Shown here: positions 16,748 to 24,051 of the stretch, piece after piece
How positions within the stretch are numbered: the stretch's first letter is position 1
Layout of the letters: each line of letters starts with the position of its first letter
NCBI RefSeq assembly: GCF_015207875.1
Contig: NZ_JADEVZ010000030.1
Location: 1 to 55,172, forward strand
Reading direction: 5' to 3'
Length of the DNA stretch: 55,172 nucleotides
Origin: Dolichospermum sp. LEGE 00240
GTDB lineage: Bacteria; Cyanobacteriota; Cyanobacteriia; Cyanobacteriales; Nostocaceae
Position numbers and translations under genes: made by a program
The notes under the pieces: model-generated
Database searches by the model: none
Seen by the model: only the letters and a program-made list of their open reading frames with translations
What the model was told of the DNA's origin: nothing

Positions 16748-17002
16748 ATGTATATTTCTAATCGTGCTGCCTTAGTGCGGAACTTAGCGGTTGCATTTCT
16801 CAATGGGACAATTACACTGATTATTTTGCTAATAGCACCTTTAGGACTAGCAGCAGTAATTATCAATACTATCTTAGTTACCATTGCCACCTTTGCCAAT
16901 GCCACAGCCGGAGATAGTGTTGTGCGTTTCTTGCAACCATCCCAAATCAAAACCATGATAGCAGAAATCATGTCCCAACAGTCACAAATCACCAAAGATT
17001 AA
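16748..17002 (+). CDS. csx18: Csx18-like small CRISPR-associated membrane protein
   Basis: This 84-aa protein has two adjacent hydrophobic segments (about 10-30 and 31-50: TITLIILLIAPLGLAAVIINTILVTIATF in two parts) and a short C-terminal helix. It sits 39 bases before cas1 on the same strand, between array and adaptation genes. Cyanobacterial type III loci often have a two-TM protein named Csx18 in this place, and size and topology fit. Its function is unknown; membrane tethering of the system is only a guess. The identification rests on context and general form more than on a catalytic motif. Confidence 0.65.
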   Translation: MYISNRAALVRNLAVAFLNGTITLIILLIAPLGLAAVIINTILVTIATFANATAGDSVVRFLQPSQIKTMIAEIMSQQSQITKD

Positions 17003-17041
17003 TCATAAATCTCAGAATAACATAATCTTTAGTTTATATAT

Positions 17042-18034
17042 ATGCGAACCCTTTATGTTTCTCGCCAAGGTTGTTATATTAGCCTCAAAGCTGAAACCTT
17101 AATAGTTAAACAAGGAGAAATAGTACATGGTGAAGTTCAACTACCACTACTAGAACAAATATTAATCTTTGGTAAATCACAAATTACCACCCAAGCCATT
17201 CGTACCTGTCTTTGGCGAGATATACCCATTGCCTATTTATCTCGGATGGGATACTGTTATGGAAGATTAATGCCAATTGAGCGTGGTTATCGTCGCCTAT
17301 CTCGTTATCAACAAGAGTTAACAGCAATTGATAAATTGATAGCAGCTAGAACAATTATTCAAGCCAAATTAAAAAATAGTCGCACCTTTTTACAACGTCA
17401 GCAACGCCGTAATCCCTCCCAAACCGCTGAAATTACCATTAAAAGTCTAGAAGTATTAGCGCAAAAAGCCGGGGAAGCAGAAACTATCGAGCGTTTAATG
17501 GGTTTAGAAGGTGCCGGTGCTGCACAATATTTTAACGCTTTTGGGGAATGTTTAAATAATCCTGATTTTGTCTTTTTAGCCCGTAGTCGTCGTCCTCCAG
17601 GAAACCCAGTAAATGCCATGCTTAGTTTTGGTTATCAAATTTTATGGAATCATCTACTAACACTAATTGAACTCCAAGGATTAGACCCCTATTATGCTTG
17701 TTTACATCAAGGAACAGAACGCCATGCAGCATTAACTTCTGATTTAATTGAAGAGTTTCGCGCCCCAATTATTGATTCTTTGGTACTGTGGTTAGTCAAT
17801 ACCAAAATCATGAACATTGACAATGATTTTGAATATCATGATAGCGGCTGCTACTTAAATAATTCGGGCAGACCTAAATATATCAAATATTTCTTACAAC
17901 GCCTAGAAGAAGAAGTCCAAAATTCTGAAGGAGAGAAACAACCACGTTGGGATTTAATGACACAGCAAATCAAGGCTTTCAAAGATTTTGTTTATCAACC
18001 AAGTAAACTATATAAACCCTATCAAATCCGGTAA
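17042..18034 (+). CDS. cas1: CRISPR integrase Cas1
   Basis: Cas1 is the metal-dependent integrase that, with Cas2, inserts new spacers next to the leader. The 330-aa protein has the N-terminal beta domain (MRTLYVSRQGCYISLKAETLIV) and the alpha-helical catalytic domain. The catalytic residues are visible: Glu in 'LMGLEGAGAAQYF' (about 155), His in 'LHQGTERHAALTSDLIEEFR' and the Glu of the final EEF. Length is normal. It overlaps cas2 by one base (TAATG), so the two are coupled. No reverse-transcriptase domain is fused. Apparently intact, so adaptation may still work although interference has decayed. Confidence 0.97.
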   Translation: MRTLYVSRQGCYISLKAETLIVKQGEIVHGEVQLPLLEQILIFGKSQITTQAIRTCLWRDIPIAYLSRMGYCYGRLMPIERGYRRLSRYQQELTAIDKLIAARTIIQAKLKNSRTFLQRQQRRNPSQTAEITIKSLEVLAQKAGEAETIERLMGLEGAGAAQYFNAFGECLNNPDFVFLARSRRPPGNPVNAMLSFGYQILWNHLLTLIELQGLDPYYACLHQGTERHAALTSDLIEEFRAPIIDSLVLWLVNTKIMNIDNDFEYHDSGCYLNNSGRPKYIKYFLQRLEEEVQNSEGEKQPRWDLMTQQIKAFKDFVYQPSKLYKPYQIR

Positions 18035-18312
18035 TGTTATTGTATGTAATAGTATATGACATTACTTGTGATCAAAGACGTAAAAAAGTCTCTGATTTAT
18101 TAGAAGGATATGGTCAAAGAGTTCAATATTCAGTCTTTGAATGTATTCTTAGTCAAAGCAAATATAGTGAATTGCAAAAAAGACTCCGCAAGCAAGTAAA
18201 ATCTTCCGAAGATAGTATCAGGTTTTATCCATTAAGTAAACACACATTCAACCAAATTGAAACTTGGGGAGAACCACCAGTTACAGAACTTCCCAGTTCT
18301 ACTATCATCTAA
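18034..18312 (+). CDS. cas2: CRISPR adaptation protein Cas2
   Basis: Cas2 is the small ferredoxin-fold partner that bridges two Cas1 dimers. The 92-aa protein begins with the hallmark 'LYVIVYDIT' strand (Asp9), followed by 'RRKKVSDLLEGYGQRVQYSVFEC', and ends with the swapped beta-strand region. The ATG shares its A with the cas1 stop codon. A REP palindrome follows 10 bases after the stop and may end the transcript. Confidence 0.97.
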   Translation: MLLYVIVYDITCDQRRKKVSDLLEGYGQRVQYSVFECILSQSKYSELQKRLRKQVKSSEDSIRFYPLSKHTFNQIETWGEPPVTELPSSTII

Positions 18313-18322
18313 ATCAGAATCA

Positions 18323-18353
18323 GATCCCCGACTTCTTAAAGAAGTCGGGGATC
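18323..18353. repeat. REP palindrome copy 5
   Basis: The same 31-base palindrome, followed by a duplicated 'GGGGATCTTGTTA'. It separates cas2 from the convergent TubC-domain gene and is the last copy on the right. All five copies lie between 6.9 and 18.4 kb. Confidence 0.92.
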
Positions 18354-18370
18354 TTGTTACGGGGATCTTG

Positions 18371-20233
18371 TTAGCGATTTTTCAGAGAAGGGAAATTTTT
18401 CCCACCTAATTCAATTTGTCCAGTCACACACCCAGCTTTTAACCTATTTACTAAATACTCCAAATCACTAGCAATAAAATTTGTCCCATGATCTGGTTCT
18501 ACTAAGCTAATTAAATTGACATCACTGATTATTTGATCACCTAAATCAGCAATTCCTAAAAAGTTGAAAACCCCTGATTCATAAGTTCCACAAGGTACAG
18601 AAGGATTATTCATCCCCACACAATATTCCTTTTCTTGAAACCAATCAATATCAGGATAACCATGAAAGTGAACAATTGGCGCACCATTAGCAATTAATTC
18701 TGGTGTATATAAAGCCGCAGCTAAACTAATAGCTAACATCACATAGATATCATAGGATGGTTTAATATCTGCTTTTTGTGCATTACTTCCTAATGGTAAT
18801 TGCAGATGTAATTTATCTTGTAAACCAATCCGTAGAATATCAACATCAATATTTAAATCTGTTTTATTCGCACCAGAACGAGAACTCACTAACCAAATAT
18901 CAGGTATTTGCTTAAATCTATTTTCGGCGTTGATATTTATTTTAATATAACGTCTACCTTGTTCATTTTGGCGAAGTTCATAACTACTAAATCCCGCTAC
19001 AGGTAATAAATTATCCCATTCATCAATAGTGATTTCTGGCTTACCTACATAATGAGGAGGTTCAGCATAAGCCACAAAACCATAAGATACTCCTGTTCTA
19101 CCATTCACAATGACATTCACAATATCTCTATGGGATTTTCTTTTAACAACTTCATCTAATTTAAACCCAGCCGGAAATAACCCTGTAGATGCTAAATCTT
19201 GCCCTAATTTAATTAATTTTCCAGCATAGCTTGATAAGTGATGATTATATTCTCCTATTTCAAAACGACTAATTAATAATGGAGTAATCGGCACAAATAC
19301 TTTAGGAATCAGTGATTTTAAAGCAAAGTTCTCCACTTCATGGGGGGCAAAATTAGAATCAGAAAGATTCATATTCAGAATTGAAAATTTTTCATGAGAT
19401 ACACCAATCACAATTTCTGAAAAAGTTTTCACCAATGTATTTATGCCAATGCGAATTTTTTCTGGATAGGGTGTAAGTGGATTAACAAATTCATCATCTA
19501 TGTCAGTCAAAATTATTACTTGTGTATTTGTTGGATCTTCAACATATTTGGCAGCATGATCTTCAGCCCAACTACTTAACTTAGCAATTTGTACAACGGA
19601 CATTTTTTGTTTTTCTTTTAGCCATGTATAAGATAACTTATACCAAGTTTCCGCGACGAATATTCCTAATCTTCTTAACCATGAATTTGGTCTTTCTACA
19701 TCTATTACAGCATCAATATCTGCTCTGATACTCTGCATTTTCAAAGATTTATGCCAGTTAATAACGGGAATTTTAATGGTATGTTTCAATTCCGTTGTTG
19801 CTTCTTTCCAAGGAATTACCTTCACCCCATGCTTTTGGAGATAAAATATTAATTGTTGGCGAAATCTGACAATAACTTGATTATGATAATAATCCGGTAA
19901 AGGTCTAAAAGTCACTTTTAAGTTCTCAGCCATGAACTGAGGATTAATAACTGGAGGTTGATATCCTGTAGGTGACTCTCCAGAAAAACCACCAATTAAT
20001 TTACCAATAGTTTGTAAACTAATACCTTGCATTAAAGGTTCATGAACATAGTCATTAGTAACATTCATTTCCTGGATTAATGCTAAAATATCCTCTTTAT
20101 ATTTAGCTATTTCTACTTGTATTTCTGGAGTAATTACACCCTTGGGAGAACGAATATTCAGTTTACTATTTTCTGACCAAAATAATACACCTTTTTGAGT
20201 GAGTTTTGCTAAAATTTCCGCTGCGTTCATCAC
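18371..20233 (-). CDS. Unrecognised 620-aa protein with TubC-type docking domain
   Basis: Residues 2-55 (NAAEILAKLTQKGVLFWSE, then LAKYKEDILALIQ-like) match the TubC N-terminal docking fold found at the start of NRPS and PKS subunits, where it pairs with the tail of another subunit. The remaining 560 residues do not match any family I know. There is no adenylation, condensation, thioesterase or glycosyltransferase motif that I can point to. Some short blocks stand out: 'HFHGYPDIDWFQ', 'VPCGTYESGVFNF', 'VEPDHGTNF'. It is the last gene of the minus-strand lipid/PKS cluster, 137 bases after the ACP gene. A novel tailoring or release function on ACP-bound chains is possible. Confidence 0.72.
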   Translation of the reverse strand: MMNAAEILAKLTQKGVLFWSENSKLNIRSPKGVITPEIQVEIAKYKEDILALIQEMNVTNDYVHEPLMQGISLQTIGKLIGGFSGESPTGYQPPVINPQFMAENLKVTFRPLPDYYHNQVIVRFRQQLIFYLQKHGVKVIPWKEATTELKHTIKIPVINWHKSLKMQSIRADIDAVIDVERPNSWLRRLGIFVAETWYKLSYTWLKEKQKMSVVQIAKLSSWAEDHAAKYVEDPTNTQVIILTDIDDEFVNPLTPYPEKIRIGINTLVKTFSEIVIGVSHEKFSILNMNLSDSNFAPHEVENFALKSLIPKVFVPITPLLISRFEIGEYNHHLSSYAGKLIKLGQDLASTGLFPAGFKLDEVVKRKSHRDIVNVIVNGRTGVSYGFVAYAEPPHYVGKPEITIDEWDNLLPVAGFSSYELRQNEQGRRYIKININAENRFKQIPDIWLVSSRSGANKTDLNIDVDILRIGLQDKLHLQLPLGSNAQKADIKPSYDIYVMLAISLAAALYTPELIANGAPIVHFHGYPDIDWFQEKEYCVGMNNPSVPCGTYESGVFNFLGIADLGDQIISDVNLISLVEPDHGTNFIASDLEYLVNRLKAGCVTGQIELGGKNFPSLKNR

Positions 20234-20370
20234 AAAATCTCCCGTGTTGAAAAATAGGAATTTAGAAAAGAGGACACCTGGCTCAATTAGGCTACCCTAA
20301 TCTAGCGAAGTGTCCCAATAATCAAGGAGGAAAAACTGGTTTGTCAGTAATTAAACAGAATTTGTAGAGG

Positions 20371-20676
20371 TTATATCTGGATAATTTCTGACTGAGAATT
20401 TTCTAATTCTTCAGATAATCTGAGAGAAAGTTCTTCAATGGTGGGATAATACCAAAGGTGGATAAGTGATAACTTGAATCCCAAAAACTTTTCGGCCTTA
20501 CTAGCGATAACTATGGTTTGTGCTGAGTCTAAACCGTAACTATCTAAAGGTTCACGAATATTTATTTCTTCTGGATTAACTCCCAGTAAAGAGGAAATTT
20601 CCGAAACTAACCAAGCTTGTATTTTAGTAGCGTTATCTTGGTTTTCTGAGAGAGAATTAGAGATATTATTATTCAT
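20371..20676 (-). CDS. Free-standing acyl carrier protein
   Basis: This 101-aa protein is a single carrier domain. The phosphopantetheine serine is Ser51 in 'DSYGLDSAQTI', with helix I before it (KIQAWLVSEISSLLGV) and the closing helix after (TIEELSLRLSEEL). It would carry a chain between the large synthase and the neighbouring enzymes. One base separates its start from the stop codon of the upstream condensation-like gene, so the two are cotranscribed. The short N-terminal extension is Asn/Ser-rich. Confidence 0.93.
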   Translation of the reverse strand: MNNNISNSLSENQDNATKIQAWLVSEISSLLGVNPEEINIREPLDSYGLDSAQTIVIASKAEKFLGFKLSLIHLWYYPTIEELSLRLSEELENSQSEIIQI

Positions 20677-22014
20677 TTATGTACCTACCGGTATTAAGTA
20701 ATGAGATGAGACTTTCATGATAGAATCAATGCAATTATCAACAAGTCTTTCCATAGTTTGCTGACTAAGTGAAGGTTGAGAAAACACAAAATTTAGAGTC
20801 ATTTTTTCCTGAAAAGTAGCAGCGTGAACAATAAACATTCCTGCATATAAAGCATGAGAACCAACAAAACTGATTTCCTCTAGTTCTAATTCTCCATAAG
20901 TATGGGGAATATTGACTTTACCAACATTAGAAACTGAGACTGTAGGAGATACTTGATTAGGGAATAGTAAAGAAAAATTTATCAAATGTTTAGCCAGATA
21001 TATCATTTGAAAAATTTCTCCTTGGTGAATTTTTTTATTGAGATTATGCTTGACTTTTCGCCCTAATTCCCAAAAAGATGTATTATTGGTAATTCTATAA
21101 AATTTCATCAAAGACGCTGCTAAAACCGTCATATTTTCTGTACTAATTTCTGGTTGTAACCGTCTTCTTAAATCAAGATATGATAAACAACTAACTGGAA
21201 TATTATCTTCATGGTTTTTAGTCAGTTGTTTGGAGACCGTTAACATTAGTGCCGCACATAAAGCACTTTGTACTGTAGTATTTTCTTGTCTGCATTGCTG
21301 AATAAACTGCCGTGTTGATTCTTCACTAAGTTGTCTATGAATGATTTCGCAACGACGTTGAGAAATAGGAACATATTTTTCTACTCTTAATGCTTTTGGT
21401 TGATTCCAATATTTTTGAAATGCGATATTTAATAATAAAGCAACTCTACCTAGTTTGCTTTTGAAACTATTTGTCCATGCAGGTAATAGTTTTTCAATGG
21501 GTGGAAGTGGTTCTAAAGTAGTAACTATGGGAAGAGATTTACCTGCGGTAATATTTTGACAGTAGGTTAAAATTTCTGAGTGAAGTTGGATGCTTGATAA
21601 ACCATCGGTAATAGCATGATGTATGGTTGTAATCAGATAATTAATATTCTGCTGATTTAATGTCTTAACAAGTACGACTCGCAGCAGGTATTTACTACTA
21701 TCAATTACCTGATTCATTTCTGCATTAACGACTGCTTCCCATTCCCGACCTTCTCTAATATTAACAACTTGCAAAGGAAGTTTTCCTGTACCTTTAGACT
21801 GATAATGGTAAGAATTTCGAGAGTTAATAATATGAGAATTAAGCGCAGGATGACGATATTGAATAATATCTAAAGACTGTCTGAGAACTGTTTCTTGAAG
21901 ATTTCCCTGAATGCGGCTAATGGTAACTAAGTTCCATGTTTTAGCTCGTTGATTCAGGATTTCCATTGTTTCTTCTAGCTGTCCTAACTTTCTATTTATA
22001 GCCATATTTATCAC
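20677..22014 (-). CDS. Condensation/PapA-like acyltransferase
   Basis: This 445-aa protein has the condensation-superfamily fold. The active-site HHxxxDG motif is at His132-His133...Asp137-Gly138 (IHHAITDG), after an N-terminal 'QRAKTWNLV..SRIQG' region. The C-terminal half has a 'VSNVGKVN' strand. Lone proteins of this size include PapA-type acyltransferases, which move an acyl chain from a carrier protein to an alcohol or amine. With an ACP encoded next to it, transfer of the finished chain to a hydroxyl or sugar acceptor is a reasonable inference. An ATG a little inside (MAINRK) is an alternative start. Confidence 0.82.
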   Translation of the reverse strand: MINMAINRKLGQLEETMEILNQRAKTWNLVTISRIQGNLQETVLRQSLDIIQYRHPALNSHIINSRNSYHYQSKGTGKLPLQVVNIREGREWEAVVNAEMNQVIDSSKYLLRVVLVKTLNQQNINYLITTIHHAITDGLSSIQLHSEILTYCQNITAGKSLPIVTTLEPLPPIEKLLPAWTNSFKSKLGRVALLLNIAFQKYWNQPKALRVEKYVPISQRRCEIIHRQLSEESTRQFIQQCRQENTTVQSALCAALMLTVSKQLTKNHEDNIPVSCLSYLDLRRRLQPEISTENMTVLAASLMKFYRITNNTSFWELGRKVKHNLNKKIHQGEIFQMIYLAKHLINFSLLFPNQVSPTVSVSNVGKVNIPHTYGELELEEISFVGSHALYAGMFIVHAATFQEKMTLNFVFSQPSLSQQTMERLVDNCIDSIMKVSSHYLIPVGT

Positions 22015-22028
22015 AATCTCTGGTAAAA

Positions 22029-22268
22029 TGTAGGTTGGGTTGAGGTACGTTCATGTTCGCGGAGCGTGGCGTTAGCCATAGTGTGGCAATAGCTTGCGTG
22101 GCGACGTAGGAGCCATAGCCATAACCTAACAAAATTATGGTTCTACCGCTAATGTTGGGTTTCGCTTCGTTCTACCCAACCTACAATAAATGTTGTTTTA
22201 GATAAAGGGAACGGTAGAGCCAAAATTATTAATAATGTTGGGTTTCACTGTCCCTCAACCCAACCTAC
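22029..22268. mobile_element. Miniature inverted-repeat element (TGTAGGTTGGGTTGAG ends)
   Basis: TGTAGGTTGGGTTGAG at 22029-22044 is mirrored by CTCAACCCAACCTAC at 22254-22268. Inside are 'ATGTTGGGTTTCGCTTCG'-type sequences, common in cyanobacterial spacers, and GCG-rich modules (22060-22115). It has no gene. Its right end supplies the last codons and stop of the PfaD-like gene. Confidence 0.75.
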
Positions 22269-23898
22269 TTTGTGGATGATATTGGCTGTACTCTTCTGGC
22301 ATTTGTAAGCCTTGAATTTTCAAATTTTGAATCCGATATAAATACGCTGCACCTGTCATAATTTGATCTGCTACATCAACTACTCGGCGATTATTAATAT
22401 CTGCCAAATAAGAACCACGTACCCAATTATTAAAACTTCCCATTGCTGGTCCACACCAAATTTGATAATCAATTTCTCGACCTTTTTCTCCAGTATTTGA
22501 CCAGCGGGAAGATAGTCCTAAATACCAGCGAAATATTAACGCCATTTTTAGTTGAGGATTATTAGCTGCTTTACTTAATTTTTCCGGGTTACGTTGAGAT
22601 AAATAAGTAGATGTTTCTTGCCAAATTTCTGCAACTGTTTTTCGCAGAATTTGTTTTTCTAACTTTTCCATTTCATCTGGGGGAATTTCTGCAAATGAAT
22701 TATAGTTTCTGTATAATTCCCATAATTTTTGAGCGCGAAGGGGGAAAAGAGTTCCTCGTTTAAGAACTTGTAATTTGACTCCCATTTCAAACATATCTGC
22801 TGCCGGTGCCATCATTACGTCAGTCATTTCTGCTTCAGATAGCAACTTCTTTGTATATTCTGAAGTCCCAGCTTCAACGCAAGATTGATTAATAGAACCA
22901 GTGACAATATAAGCCGCACCCATCATTAAAGCCGCTAATGCTGATTGCGGTGTAGAAATTCCCCCAGCTACACCAATTCTTACGGGTTTTTCATAATCAT
23001 ATTTGCCTTGAATTTCGTCCCTTAATTCTAAAACAGAAGGTAATAAACAAACCAGTGGACGATTATCTGTATGTCCTCCTGAATCTGCTTCTACGGTAAT
23101 ATCATCAGCCATAGGAATTTTTGCGGCAAGATTAGCTTGCAATTCAGTAATTAACCCTTGTTCAGCTAATTGGGTCAAAATTTTTGTAGGTGCAGGTTGG
23201 AGGAATTTAGTAGCAACTTCCCGACGAGAAACTTTAGCAATAATTTTGTTTTTGATTTCGATTTCATTGGCTGAATTTAAACTCAGTCCAGCGGCCCGAT
23301 AGTAGACGATATTATCACTTAAATCTAAAAATGCAGAGGCTTCAATTATTCTGACTTGATGCTGTAAATACAAATCAATTAAACGCTTTTCGATAGCAGG
23401 TTCACTAGGACTATGAAGTAAGTTAAAAGCATAGGATTTGTTATGCAAAGCTTGTTGAATTTTGTGAATTGCTGCTTCTATCCGGGTAGGAGATAAACCT
23501 CCTGCACCAAAGGAGCTTAGAATGTTGGCTTTTCCCAAGGTAATTACCATTTCTTCGGATGCAATACCTTGAGCCATTGCTCCAGTCATATAGGCATATT
23601 TGACGTTGTAAAACTCTAGAAAACCTGGATCACCTAATTGATCAAATCTGATTGGAGGAACAGTTAAAAGCATTTCTAGCTTTTGAGTTTTACCATTAGC
23701 ACTATATGATAAACTGCCTTCATTGCTAATACCAATTTGTCCTTCTTTATTCAGAATATAACAAGGAGAATTTAAATTCATCAGTGTATTTCTAATATTT
23801 TCTCTATCAAAATACACAGTATCAAAATCGCCTTGCCATCCTTGATAATTGTTATTCATGGAAGGAAAAAATTTGAGTTGTTGATGTTGTTTTAACAT
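22255..23898 (-). CDS. PfaD-like FMN enoyl reductase
   Basis: PfaD proteins are FMN-binding, 2-nitropropane-dioxygenase-like enoyl reductases that act in trans in PUFA and related synthases. The barrel motifs are clear: 'MTGAMAQGIASEEMVITLGKANILSSFGAGGL', 'ADSGGHTDNRPLV', 'IRIGVAGGIS..AALMMGAAYIVTGSINQS' and 'DVMMAPAADMFEMGVKLQVLKRGTLFP', each read in parts along the protein. I start at the ATG at 23898 (547 aa); the frame extends to 24030, but the extra 44 residues do not look like the family. The final residues (SRLG) and stop codon come from the inverted-repeat element at 22029-22268, so the native C-terminus has been altered by a few residues. Confidence 0.9.
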   Translation of the reverse strand: MLKQHQQLKFFPSMNNNYQGWQGDFDTVYFDRENIRNTLMNLNSPCYILNKEGQIGISNEGSLSYSANGKTQKLEMLLTVPPIRFDQLGDPGFLEFYNVKYAYMTGAMAQGIASEEMVITLGKANILSSFGAGGLSPTRIEAAIHKIQQALHNKSYAFNLLHSPSEPAIEKRLIDLYLQHQVRIIEASAFLDLSDNIVYYRAAGLSLNSANEIEIKNKIIAKVSRREVATKFLQPAPTKILTQLAEQGLITELQANLAAKIPMADDITVEADSGGHTDNRPLVCLLPSVLELRDEIQGKYDYEKPVRIGVAGGISTPQSALAALMMGAAYIVTGSINQSCVEAGTSEYTKKLLSEAEMTDVMMAPAADMFEMGVKLQVLKRGTLFPLRAQKLWELYRNYNSFAEIPPDEMEKLEKQILRKTVAEIWQETSTYLSQRNPEKLSKAANNPQLKMALIFRWYLGLSSRWSNTGEKGREIDYQIWCGPAMGSFNNWVRGSYLADINNRRVVDVADQIMTGAAYLYRIQNLKIQGLQMPEEYSQYHPQSRLG

Positions 23899-24051
23899 GA
23901 TTTTTGCAGTGAATATTCTATTGAATTGTTTTTGATGAAAATGAAGCTGCATAGAATAAGATATCCAGAATATTTGACCGCATATAAACACGGATAAATT
24001 AATTGTCTTGATGATTCTATGCAGTTTCAAGTATTATTGAGATAATAATTT

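Noticed and set aside
22255-24030. PfaD-like protein starting at 24030
   Set aside because: The first 44 residues do not resemble the family and the family-like sequence begins around the ATG at 23898.
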